Shown here one piece after another: positions 1 to 6,013 of a stretch of DNA of 9,951 bases. The position numbers and the translations under genes are program-made. Numbering within the stretch: the first letter of the stretch is position 1; each line of letters starts with the position of its first letter. Below the pieces are notes generated by a model. That model ran no database searches. It saw only the letters and a list, made by a program, of their open reading frames with translations, and was not told the origin of the DNA. Source of the stretch: JAIBJN01 sp963784175 (GTDB taxonomy: Bacteria; Actinomycetota; Thermoleophilia; Gaiellales; Gaiellaceae); contig CAWAQJ010000005.1 in NCBI GenBank assembly GCA_963784175.1, positions 1 through 9,951 on the forward strand, read 5' to 3'.

Positions 1-41
1 TGAAGCCCACCGCGCTCGCCCGGGGGAGGCGCCATCAGACG

Positions 42-680
42 ATGGCCGAGGCGGCGGTCGCGGACCTGCAGGAAGCGATTCTCGCCGGGGAGCTTCCGCC
101 TGGGGCGCCGCTTCGGCTCGAGGAGCTCGCGCGCTCGCTCGGCATGAGCATCTCGCCTGTGCGCGAGGCTGTTCGCCAGCTCGAGAGCCTCGGGCTCGCC
201 GTGCACGTGCCGCATCGCGGGGCCCGCGTGAGTGAGCTCGCGATCGAAGACCTCCGCGACACCTACGAGGTGCGGCTGGCGCTCGAGACGCTCGCGGTGC
301 GTCGTGCAGCCGAGGGCTTCACGGAGACAGACGGCGCGACCTCGACCGAGCACCTCGAGCAGTGGGCGGAGGCGCACCGCCGGGGCGACTCGGTGGAAGC
401 GCGTCGCGCTCACGCCGCGTTCCACTTCAGCCTCTACGAGGCGTCGGGCTCGGAGTGGCTCGTCCGACTGATCCGCCCGGCGTGGGAAAACAGCGAGCGG
501 TACCGCGCCCTCTCGCTCCCCAAGCGCGGGACGCTTCGGCGACGCCAACAGGAGCACGAGGCGATCCTCGACGCCTGCGTCCGCCACGACCCCGACGAGG
601 CCGAGCAGCAGCTCCGCGGCCATCTCGCGCTGACGGCAAACCTCGTCGCGGGCCGTATGGGCTCCGAGGAGCTTTTCTAG
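42..680 (+). CDS. GntR-family transcriptional regulator, FCD (FadR-like) subfamily
   Basis: A DNA-binding regulator with a winged helix-turn-helix at about residues 1-66, including the typical stretch ending in SPVREAVRQLESLGL, and an all-helical FCD ligand-binding domain at about 75-203. FCD domains usually bind a carboxylate-type effector, often through a metal. His128 (in AAFH), His172 and His194 match the conserved FCD histidines, while the usual Asp four residues before the first His is His124 here. The ATG at 42 follows a GGGAGGC at 24-30 (spacing about 11 nt, rather long) and gives 212 residues, slightly short for the family. The same frame is open to the left window edge, so a start outside the window cannot be excluded. 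It heads the co-directional catabolic and transport genes and is the obvious candidate local regulator; repression versus activation cannot be told. Family assignment is firm, effector unknown. Confidence 0.92.
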   Translation: MAEAAVADLQEAILAGELPPGAPLRLEELARSLGMSISPVREAVRQLESLGLAVHVPHRGARVSELAIEDLRDTYEVRLALETLAVRRAAEGFTETDGATSTEHLEQWAEAHRRGDSVEARRAHAAFHFSLYEASGSEWLVRLIRPAWENSERYRALSLPKRGTLRRRQQEHEAILDACVRHDPDEAEQQLRGHLALTANLVAGRMGSEELF

Positions 681-723
681 CGATGAGCGTCGCTCGCCTT
701 CGGCTCGCTCCCCACGCTCATCG
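681..723 (+). repeat. Upstream inverted repeat (10-bp arms, competing hairpin)
   Basis: CGATGAGCGT at 681-690 and its exact complement ACGCTCATCG at 714-723 could pair around a 23-nt loop. The loop contains a small GCC-TTC-GGC mini-stem at 696-704. The right arm overlaps the left arm of the stem-loop at 715-745, so the two structures exclude each other. The first arm (681-689) is also a direct repeat of 737-745. There is no U-tract, so it does not look like an intrinsic terminator. It may be a REP-like palindromic element or a leader structure. Confidence 0.6.
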
Positions 724-745
724 GCCAAAGGCTGGCCGATGAGCG
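715..745 (+). promoter_or_regulatory. 13-bp stem-loop covering the flavin reductase start codon
   Basis: CGCTCATCGGCCA at 715-727 is a perfect inverted repeat of TGGCCGATGAGCG at 733-745, with a 5-nt loop AAGGC at 728-732. The start codon ATG (739-741) lies in the right arm, and the only Shine-Dalgarno-like sequence, AAAGG at 727-731, lies at and in the loop. If the RNA folds this way the start codon would be sequestered. The repeat itself is seen directly; a regulatory role is inference. A passing ribosome could open it (see findings). Confidence 0.6.
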
Positions 746-1326
746 ACTACGCCGAGTTCACGCCCGATCCCCGAACCCTCGTCAGCGGCTACGTGGAGGC
801 CGACGCGGCCTTCGCGCCGCCGCAGCCCGTCACCTCGGTCGACGAGGAGACCTTCAAGGCCGCAATGCGCGCGCTCGCGACCGGCGTCGTGATGGTGATC
901 GCCCGCAAGGACGAGCGCCTCTGGGGCCTGACGATCAGCGCGTGCTGCTCCATCTCGGCCCAGCCGCCGCAGGTGCTCATCTCGCTCGCAGACGACGCGA
1001 GCTGCCGGCAGGCGATCATGGAGACCGGCCGCTTCGGGCTCAGCGTCCTTCGTGACAACCAGAAGGACCTCGCCGACCTCGGCGCCGTCCCTGGTGCGCC
1101 CAAGTACGTCGACGTCTTCTGCCAGGACAACGACCCCGGCAGCGAGGCGACGATGATCGCGGGCGCCCTCGTGCACGTCGAGTGCGTCGTCGACCGGATC
1201 TTCGAGGTCTCGAACCACACGCTCTTCATCGGGAACGTCCAGGAGGTGGTCTCGCGCGTCGACCGCGAAGGCGGCCCGCTTCTCTACTTCAACCGCACGT
1301 TCCACGAGCTCGGGGACTCGTTGTGA
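739..1326 (+). CDS. Flavin reductase-like domain protein (FMN-binding split barrel)
   Basis: Likely reduces FMN or FAD with NAD(P)H and supplies reduced flavin to a monooxygenase in the cytoplasm. The 195-residue protein matches the flavin-reductase-like domain from about residue 37. Visible family blocks are FKAAMRALATGVVMV (39-53), the TISACCSISAQPPQVLISL block (65-83), the HTLFIGNV strand (160-167) and the C-terminal PLLYF (180-184). The first 35 residues are a variable extension. The usual Asp before the HTLF-type His is Asn159. The ATG at 739 has AAAGG seven nt upstream. Its stop overlaps the GTG of the next gene (GTGA), indicating translational coupling. The natural partner here is the LLM oxygenase at 3023, forming a two-component monooxygenase; this pairing is inferred. 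Some members of this family instead bind flavin or heme without acting as reductases. Confidence 0.88.
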   Translation: MSDYAEFTPDPRTLVSGYVEADAAFAPPQPVTSVDEETFKAAMRALATGVVMVIARKDERLWGLTISACCSISAQPPQVLISLADDASCRQAIMETGRFGLSVLRDNQKDLADLGAVPGAPKYVDVFCQDNDPGSEATMIAGALVHVECVVDRIFEVSNHTLFIGNVQEVVSRVDREGGPLLYFNRTFHELGDSL

Positions 1327-2954
1327 GCTACGACGTCGTCTTCGTCGGGAGCGGCATCAACTCGCTCGCGGGCGCCGCGCTCCTTGCCCGCGCCGGGCGG
1401 CGCGTGCTCGTGCTCGAGCGCAACGACTACCTGGGCGGCGCGATCAGGACAGCAGAGATCACCGAGCCCGGCTTCACGCACGAGGTCTTCTCCTCGTGGC
1501 ATCCACTGTTCATGGGGTCGGCCGCCTACGCGGAGCTCGGGGACGAGCTGCATACGCGCGGCCTCGAGTACCTGAACACCGAGCTGGCGACGGGGACGCT
1601 CTTCCCCGACGGCGAGAGCATCTTCCTCACGACGTCGCACGAGGCGAACATGGAGGAATTCGACCGCCACGCGGCGGGCGACGGCGCAGCCTGGGACCGC
1701 ACGGTGTCGGAGTTCATGCCGAACGCCGACCTCGCGTTCGGCGTGCTCGGGACGGAGCTCTGGTCGTCGGCCGGGGCGGGCCTCGGCCTGAAGGCGTACC
1801 GGCGCCTCGGCCGCCGCGGTCTGGTCGAGTTCGCCGGCGGCGTGCTGTCGACCTGCCGCGACTGGGTCACGGAGACGTTCGCGGCCCCACAGGCTCACGG
1901 TCTCCTCGCTCCCTGGGTGCTGCACACCGGTGTCGGGCCGGACGCCGCCTCGTCCGGCTTCATGACGCGGGTGATCGCGGTGGCGATCGAGCTCGGGGGC
2001 ATGCCCGTTCCGCGGGGCGGCGGCGTTGCGCTCGTCGAGGCCCTGGCAGGCATCGTCCGGGACGCCGGCGGGGCGCTCGAGACCGAGCGCGAGGTCGAGC
2101 GGATCGTCGTGCGCGAGGGCCGCGCGACCGGCGTCGCCCTCGCCGGTGGCGAGACGATCGAGGCCACCGAGGCCGTGATCGCGAACGTGACGCCGACGCA
2201 GCTGTACGAGCGCCTGCTCGACGGAACGCCCGCGGCAACCGCTGCGAAGCAACCTGCGCGCCGGTTTCGCTACGGCCGTGCCGGGATGCAGATCCACATG
2301 GCGCTCAAGGAGGCGCCGAAGTGGGTGGGGGACGACCGCCTGGCGAAGACCGCGATCGTCCACTTGACGCCGGGGCTCGACGGCGTCTCCCGCGCCGTGA
2401 ACGAGGCCGACCGCGGGTTGCTGCCCGCCGAGGCGACCATCGTCTGCGGCCAGCCCACCGCCGTGGATCCATCGCGCGCTCCCGAGGGCGCGTCGATCCT
2501 CTGGATCCAGCTCCAGGAGCTGCCGACGCGCGTGAGGGGCGACGCCGCGGGCGAGCTCGAGGTCGGCGACGGGACCTGGACAGAGGATCTGCGCGAGCGC
2601 TACGCGGACCGCATCCAGGCCCGCCTGGCAACGCAGATCGAGAATCTCGACTCCGCGCTCCTCAAGCGGGTCGTGCTCTCACCCGCAGACATCGAAGCCG
2701 CCAACGTGAACATGGTGGGCGGCGACATCTACAGCGGCTCGTGCGCGCTCGACCAGAACCTCGTCTGGCGGCCGCGCCCCGAGCTCCCCGGCCACGCGAC
2801 GCCGGTCGACCGCCTCTTCCACATCGGCGCGAGCACCCATCCGGGGCCCGGGCTGGGCGCCGGATCGGGGACGCTCGTGGCCAAAGAGCTGCTCAAGCCG
2901 GCGCTTCCGAGGCGCGCGCTCGGCCGTCTGAGCTCCCTCACCAAGCGAGTTTGA
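1323..2954 (+). CDS. FAD-dependent phytoene dehydrogenase-like oxidoreductase (PYROXD2/CrtI-like)
   Basis: A 543-residue flavoprotein. The N-terminus carries the FAD dinucleotide-binding Rossmann fold: YDVVFVGSGINSLAGA at residues 3-18, then LVLERNDYLGGA (29-40), in which Glu32 is placed to bind the FAD ribose. The C-terminal block HIGASTHPGPGLGAGSG begins at residue 500 and matches the FAD-contacting end of the phytoene desaturase/PYROXD2 family. The length is normal for the family. I chose GTG at 1323 because it overlaps the preceding TGA and places the Rossmann motif at the N-terminus; the open frame extends upstream but lies inside the flavin reductase gene. The substrate is unknown. Carotenoid synthesis is not supported, since no other carotenoid genes are nearby; a desaturation or oxidation in the catabolic pathway fits the context better. 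Confidence 0.88.
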   Translation: MSYDVVFVGSGINSLAGAALLARAGRRVLVLERNDYLGGAIRTAEITEPGFTHEVFSSWHPLFMGSAAYAELGDELHTRGLEYLNTELATGTLFPDGESIFLTTSHEANMEEFDRHAAGDGAAWDRTVSEFMPNADLAFGVLGTELWSSAGAGLGLKAYRRLGRRGLVEFAGGVLSTCRDWVTETFAAPQAHGLLAPWVLHTGVGPDAASSGFMTRVIAVAIELGGMPVPRGGGVALVEALAGIVRDAGGALETEREVERIVVREGRATGVALAGGETIEATEAVIANVTPTQLYERLLDGTPAATAAKQPARRFRYGRAGMQIHMALKEAPKWVGDDRLAKTAIVHLTPGLDGVSRAVNEADRGLLPAEATIVCGQPTAVDPSRAPEGASILWIQLQELPTRVRGDAAGELEVGDGTWTEDLRERYADRIQARLATQIENLDSALLKRVVLSPADIEAANVNMVGGDIYSGSCALDQNLVWRPRPELPGHATPVDRLFHIGASTHPGPGLGAGSGTLVAKELLKPALPRRALGRLSSLTKRV

Positions 2955-2980
2955 CACTTGATAAATCATCCATCAGAGTC
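2951..2980 (+). promoter_or_regulatory. AT-rich candidate promoter/operator before the LLM gene
   Basis: This patch is markedly AT-rich against the surrounding DNA. TTGACA at 2951-2956 matches a -35 consensus, although no good -10 is present 16-18 nt downstream. GATAAA at 2960-2965 is a weak -10-like hexamer without a convincing -35. The patch also holds TGAT-AA-ATCA (2959-2968) and a second ATCA at 2972-2975, so there are two possible dyads (TGAT-N2-ATCA and TGAT-N9-ATCA) that could serve as an operator for the upstream GntR-type regulator. All function is inferred. Confidence 0.3.
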
Positions 2981-3010
2981 GCGGCGGCGCGCGCTGCGCG
3001 GGATCCGAAG

Positions 3011-3022
3011 GGGAGGTAAGGA
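3011..3022 (+). promoter_or_regulatory. Strong ribosome binding site of the LLM gene
   Basis: GGGAGGT at 3011-3017 lies 5 nt before the ATG at 3023. It is the strongest Shine-Dalgarno in the window and fixes this start. Its presence after a 68-nt gap, where most other junctions overlap or nearly so, suggests independently initiated, high-level translation of the oxygenase. Confidence 0.75.
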
Positions 3023-4117
3023 ATGAAGTTCAGCCTGTACTCGGAGATCCAGCACTGGCCCGGGAAGCCCGTGGGCCAGCTCTACGACGAGGTCGTGGAG
3101 CAGGTCGTGAACGCCGACCGGCTGGGCTTCGACGCCTACTCCGTGATCGAGCACTTCTTCTTCCCGAAGTTCTCCGTCTCGGCGAACCCGTTCGCCCTCT
3201 GGGGCATCTGCGCGGCGCGGACGAAGCAGATCAGGTTCCGGACGCTCGGCCACGTCCTCCCGTACCACAACCCGACGATCCTGGCCTCGCAGATCGCCGC
3301 CGCCGACATCCTCTTCGGAGGCCGCTACGAGTTCGGTGCCCTCCGCGGCCACGGCTGGATCCCGCTCAAGGCCGGCGTACCGCTCGCCGAGACGCGCGAC
3401 CGTTACGAGGAGTCGCTCGAGATCCTCTTCACCGCGCTCGAGCAGGAGCGGTTCTCCTACGACGGCGACTACTTCAAGATCGACGACTCGCACGTCGTCC
3501 CGCGCCCGAACGGGAAGTTTCGGGTCTTCCTCGGCGGCACGAGCGACCGCACGTACGAGCTCGCCGCCGAGCGTGGCTGGGCAGTGGTCGTCCCGCCGCT
3601 CCTCCCGTACGCCGCGTTGGAGGAGCAGCTCGATCTCTACCGCGCCAAGTGCGCCGAGCACGGCACGACGCCGGACATCGTCTGGATCCACGCCTGCTAC
3701 ATCGACGAGGACCGCGACACAGCGCGCCGCGAGGCCGAGCAGGGCATGAAGCAGTTCCTCGCCGGCAACGCCTCGCCGCTTACCGAGGGTGACGAGCTTC
3801 CGCCGGCCGAGGAGCTCCAGGCCGCCGGCTACGGCTTCTACGCCGCGGGCATCCTCGAGCAGCTCGCGGAGACGCCCTACGACGACATGATCGAGGGCGA
3901 CATCATCTGGGTCGGCACGCCCGAGGACGTGATCGAGCGCATCCAGGCCGTGCGGGACGTTTGCGAAGGCCTCACGGAGGTCTCGATCACGGTGAACGCG
4001 GGCGGCTTCGACCACTGGCAGGCGATCAAGCAGCAGGAGCTCTTCGCCGCGAGGGTGATGCCGCACTTCCGCGAAGGCGCTGGGATCGAGGCCGCCGGCG
4101 ATCGCGCGCTCGCCTGA
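3023..4117 (+). CDS. LLM-class flavin-dependent oxidoreductase (luciferase-like monooxygenase)
   Basis: A 364-residue TIM-barrel flavoprotein of the bacterial luciferase-like family, which uses reduced FMN or, in some branches, coenzyme F420. Typical blocks are the first strand with ADRLGFDAYSVIEHFFFP (31-48; Glu43-His44), AARTKQIRFRTLGHVLPYHNP (64-84), DILFGGRYEFGALRGHG (95-111), ETRDRYEESLEIL (123-135), YDGDYF followed by VPRP (146-162), GGTSDRTYELAAERGW (171-186) and a C-terminal VGTPEDVIERI (297-307). The length is typical. The start is fixed by a strong GGGAGGT. Only one nucleotide separates its stop from the next GTG. Together with the flavin reductase-like gene it probably forms a two-component monooxygenase acting on the imported compound. 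The substrate, and FMN versus F420 use, cannot be decided from the motifs. Confidence 0.92.
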   Translation: MKFSLYSEIQHWPGKPVGQLYDEVVEQVVNADRLGFDAYSVIEHFFFPKFSVSANPFALWGICAARTKQIRFRTLGHVLPYHNPTILASQIAAADILFGGRYEFGALRGHGWIPLKAGVPLAETRDRYEESLEILFTALEQERFSYDGDYFKIDDSHVVPRPNGKFRVFLGGTSDRTYELAAERGWAVVVPPLLPYAALEEQLDLYRAKCAEHGTTPDIVWIHACYIDEDRDTARREAEQGMKQFLAGNASPLTEGDELPPAEELQAAGYGFYAAGILEQLAETPYDDMIEGDIIWVGTPEDVIERIQAVRDVCEGLTEVSITVNAGGFDHWQAIKQQELFAARVMPHFREGAGIEAAGDRALA

Positions 4118-4118
4118 G

Positions 4119-5003
4119 GTGACCGCGTCCGAGCCTCTCTTCGCCGTCTGCGAGTTCACCACGCTCAACGCGAGCTTCGAGGCCGACCTGGCCGCGTACG
4201 CTGCCGCCGGCGCGGACGGGATCTCGATCTGCGAGCTGAAGCTGGAGGCGGGTCGTGAAGACGAGCAGCTGGCCGCGTTCCGGGCGAGCGGGCTCACGGC
4301 CACGAGCTGCGTCCCGGCCGTGCCGTCGATCCTCCCGCTGCCGCTCCTGCCCGGGCCCGACGGGCCGCAGGAGCGCGTCGAGGCGATCCGTGCTGGCATC
4401 CGCAGGCTTGCGCCCTTCGAGCCGACCGCGCTCGTCTGCCTGACCGGCCCCGCGGGGGAGCTCGGCGAGGACGAGGCGCGCAGGGTCGTCATCGAAGGCC
4501 TACGTGCAGTCGCCGAGGAGGCGGCTCGCCACGGCATCCCGGTCGCCCTCGAGCCGATGAGCGCGCACTTCCGTGACGACTGGACGCTGATCACGACCCT
4601 CCAGGAGGCGGTCGACCTCGCCGACGAGGCGGGCGTCGCCAACATCGGGCTCGTCTTCGACACCTGGCATCTCTGGGACACGCCCGACCTCTACGCCGAG
4701 CTCCAGCGCCACTCCGAGCGGATCGCCTGCGTGCACGTGAACGACTGGCGCGAGCCCACGCGCAGCTGGTGCGACCGCGTCTTACCCGGTGACGGCGTGG
4801 CGGACATTCCCGCGATGCTGCGCGCGCTGCACGAAGCAGGCTGGCGGGGGAGCTACGACCTGGAGGTCTTCTCCGACGACGGGGCGTTCGGCTCCGCGTA
4901 CGAGGACTCGCTCTGGCGGGAGGATCCCGGCGACGTCGCCCGCCGCGGGCGCGAGGCATTCCGCCAACTCTGGGATCGGGCGACCGTCGGAATGAGGGCC
5001 TGA
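4119..5003 (+). CDS. Sugar phosphate isomerase/epimerase-like protein (xylose isomerase-like TIM barrel)
   Basis: A 294-residue AP-endonuclease-2/xylose-isomerase-like TIM barrel. The four metal-site residues expected for this superfamily are in place: Glu145 (VALEPM), Asp181 with His184 (VFDTWHLWD), His206 (VHVND) and Glu249 (YDLEVF). This points to a metal-dependent isomerase, epimerase or related enzyme acting on a polyol, keto-sugar or similar intermediate, as in hydroxypyruvate isomerase or tagatose epimerase relatives. The start is GTG at 4119, one nucleotide after the LLM stop, and the stop shares its last base with the next ATG (TGATG). These junctions make co-translation with both neighbours likely. 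Exact substrate unknown; other members of this fold are dehydratases, lyases or endonucleases, so the call is at fold and superfamily level. Confidence 0.85.
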   Translation: MTASEPLFAVCEFTTLNASFEADLAAYAAAGADGISICELKLEAGREDEQLAAFRASGLTATSCVPAVPSILPLPLLPGPDGPQERVEAIRAGIRRLAPFEPTALVCLTGPAGELGEDEARRVVIEGLRAVAEEAARHGIPVALEPMSAHFRDDWTLITTLQEAVDLADEAGVANIGLVFDTWHLWDTPDLYAELQRHSERIACVHVNDWREPTRSWCDRVLPGDGVADIPAMLRALHEAGWRGSYDLEVFSDDGAFGSAYEDSLWREDPGDVARRGREAFRQLWDRATVGMRA

Positions 5004-6013
5004 TGGAACGCGTCTGCATCGTCGGGGGCGGGGTGATCGGCAGTCTCTATGCCGCCCACATCGCCTCCCTCGCCGAGGTCTGGGTGCTCACCCGCCGCCC
5101 GGAGCACGCCCGCGCGCTCGAGGAGGACGGGCTGCGCATCTCCGGCAAGCACGACTTCACCGCACGGCTGCGGGCTACTGCCCGCGCCGACGAGCTTCCC
5201 GACGCCGACCTGGTGATCCTGGCGACGAAGGCGACTCAGCTGGAGGAGGCGGTCGAGGCGCTCTCCGGACGGATGCCCGGGGCAACCGTGATGACGATTC
5301 AGAACGGGCTCGGTGCCGAGGAGATCGTCCGTCGCCACGGCGCCTGGCAGATCGTCTCCGCGGTCACCTTCATGTCCGGCGTCCGGCGCAGCGACCCACA
5401 CGTCGAGTACGAGCTCGACACGGCGACCTGGTTGGGCCCGTACGCGGGCACGGCGACGCCGTTCGAGGTCGTCCAGGAGATCGAGCAGCTGCTCCTCGAC
5501 GCCGAGCTGGCGGCGCTGGCGTTCCCCGACCTGCTGCCCGCGCAGTGGTCGAAGCTGATCTTCAACGCCACGGTGAACACGGTCTCGGCGCTCACAGACC
5601 TCGGTCACGTGAGCCTCTTCGCGCGGGAGGAGGAGCCGACGGACCTCGGGTACCTCGTGCACGCGCTCATGGACGAGGGCAAGCAGGTCGCGGCGGCGGC
5701 CGGCGTCGCACTGCACGAGGACCCGTGGGAGATGAACGTCCTCGCGGTCAAGCGGGGCGAGACCCAGCAGAGCGACTACGCGCATGTTCCTTCGATGCTC
5801 GAGGACGTCCGCGCGGGGCGGCCGACGGAGGTGGACTTCATCACGGGAGCGCTGGTACGCGAGGCGGAGCGCCTCGGCGTCCCGGTACCGCTCCACACGA
5901 CGATGTACAGGCTGGTGAAAGGGAAGGAAGCGACGTTTCCGGCTGGAGGGGACCGGGCTCCGGAGGCGGCGGTGGCGGGGGATAGACAAACGGTGGAGAG
6001 GAGTTCGACATGA
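5003..6013 (+). CDS. Ketopantoate reductase (PanE/ApbA)-family dehydrogenase
   Basis: A 336-residue NAD(P)H-dependent 2-oxoacid reductase-like protein. The N-terminal Rossmann fold has GGGVIGSLYAAHI (8-20). Lys76 (ATKATQ) and Asn101 (QNGLG) match cofactor and substrate-contact positions of PanE. The C-terminal helical domain has WSKLIFNATVNTVSAL (182-197) with the expected catalytic Lys184 plus Asn188 and Asn192, and PSMLEDVRAGRPTEVDFI (263-280) with Ser264 and Glu276. All key residues are present, so it should be catalytically active. Location between catabolic genes and a transporter argues for reduction, or reverse oxidation, of a pathway 2-oxo/2-hydroxy acid rather than pantothenate synthesis; this is inference. 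About 27 residues after LVKGKE form a low-complexity tail not typical of the family. The stop overlaps the next start as ATGA. Confidence 0.88.
   Translation: MERVCIVGGGVIGSLYAAHIASLAEVWVLTRRPEHARALEEDGLRISGKHDFTARLRATARADELPDADLVILATKATQLEEAVEALSGRMPGATVMTIQNGLGAEEIVRRHGAWQIVSAVTFMSGVRRSDPHVEYELDTATWLGPYAGTATPFEVVQEIEQLLLDAELAALAFPDLLPAQWSKLIFNATVNTVSALTDLGHVSLFAREEEPTDLGYLVHALMDEGKQVAAAAGVALHEDPWEMNVLAVKRGETQQSDYAHVPSMLEDVRAGRPTEVDFITGALVREAERLGVPVPLHTTMYRLVKGKEATFPAGGDRAPEAAVAGDRQTVERSST
5997..6003 (+). promoter_or_regulatory. Ribosome binding site of the binding-protein gene
   Basis: AGAGGAG at 5997-6003 sits 6 nt before the ATG at 6010 and supports that start, although the site lies inside the end of the preceding gene. 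It would allow efficient initiation of the abundant substrate-binding lipoprotein in addition to coupling through the ATGA overlap. Confidence 0.7.

Noticed and set aside
1182..1322. Longer N-terminus for the FAD oxidoreductase, starting at 1182
   Set aside because: The extra 47 residues lie wholly within the flavin reductase gene in another frame and precede the Rossmann motif with Arg-rich nonsense-like sequence. GTG at 1323 fits better.
1323..2954. Carotenoid biosynthesis role for the phytoene-dehydrogenase-like protein
   Set aside because: No phytoene synthase, cyclase or prenyltransferase gene is nearby, and the family is broad. The context is catabolic and transport related.
4342..4375. 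9-bp inverted repeat with an inner GC stem inside the TIM-barrel gene
   Set aside because: It lies mid-gene in Pro/Gly/Leu codons, where GC-rich self-complementarity is common, and has no link to a start, stop or U-tract. Probably coincidental.
2966..4681. Long antisense open frame of 571 codons on the - strand
   Set aside because: It overlaps two genes with clear family motifs on the + strand. Its composition is the Arg/Val/Asp/Leu-rich pattern expected of a shadow frame in high-GC DNA, and no domain is recognisable.
5003..6013. True PanE function in pantothenate synthesis
   Set aside because: Catalytic residues are present, but no pan genes are adjacent and the gene is coupled to a transporter, so only the family-level call is supported.
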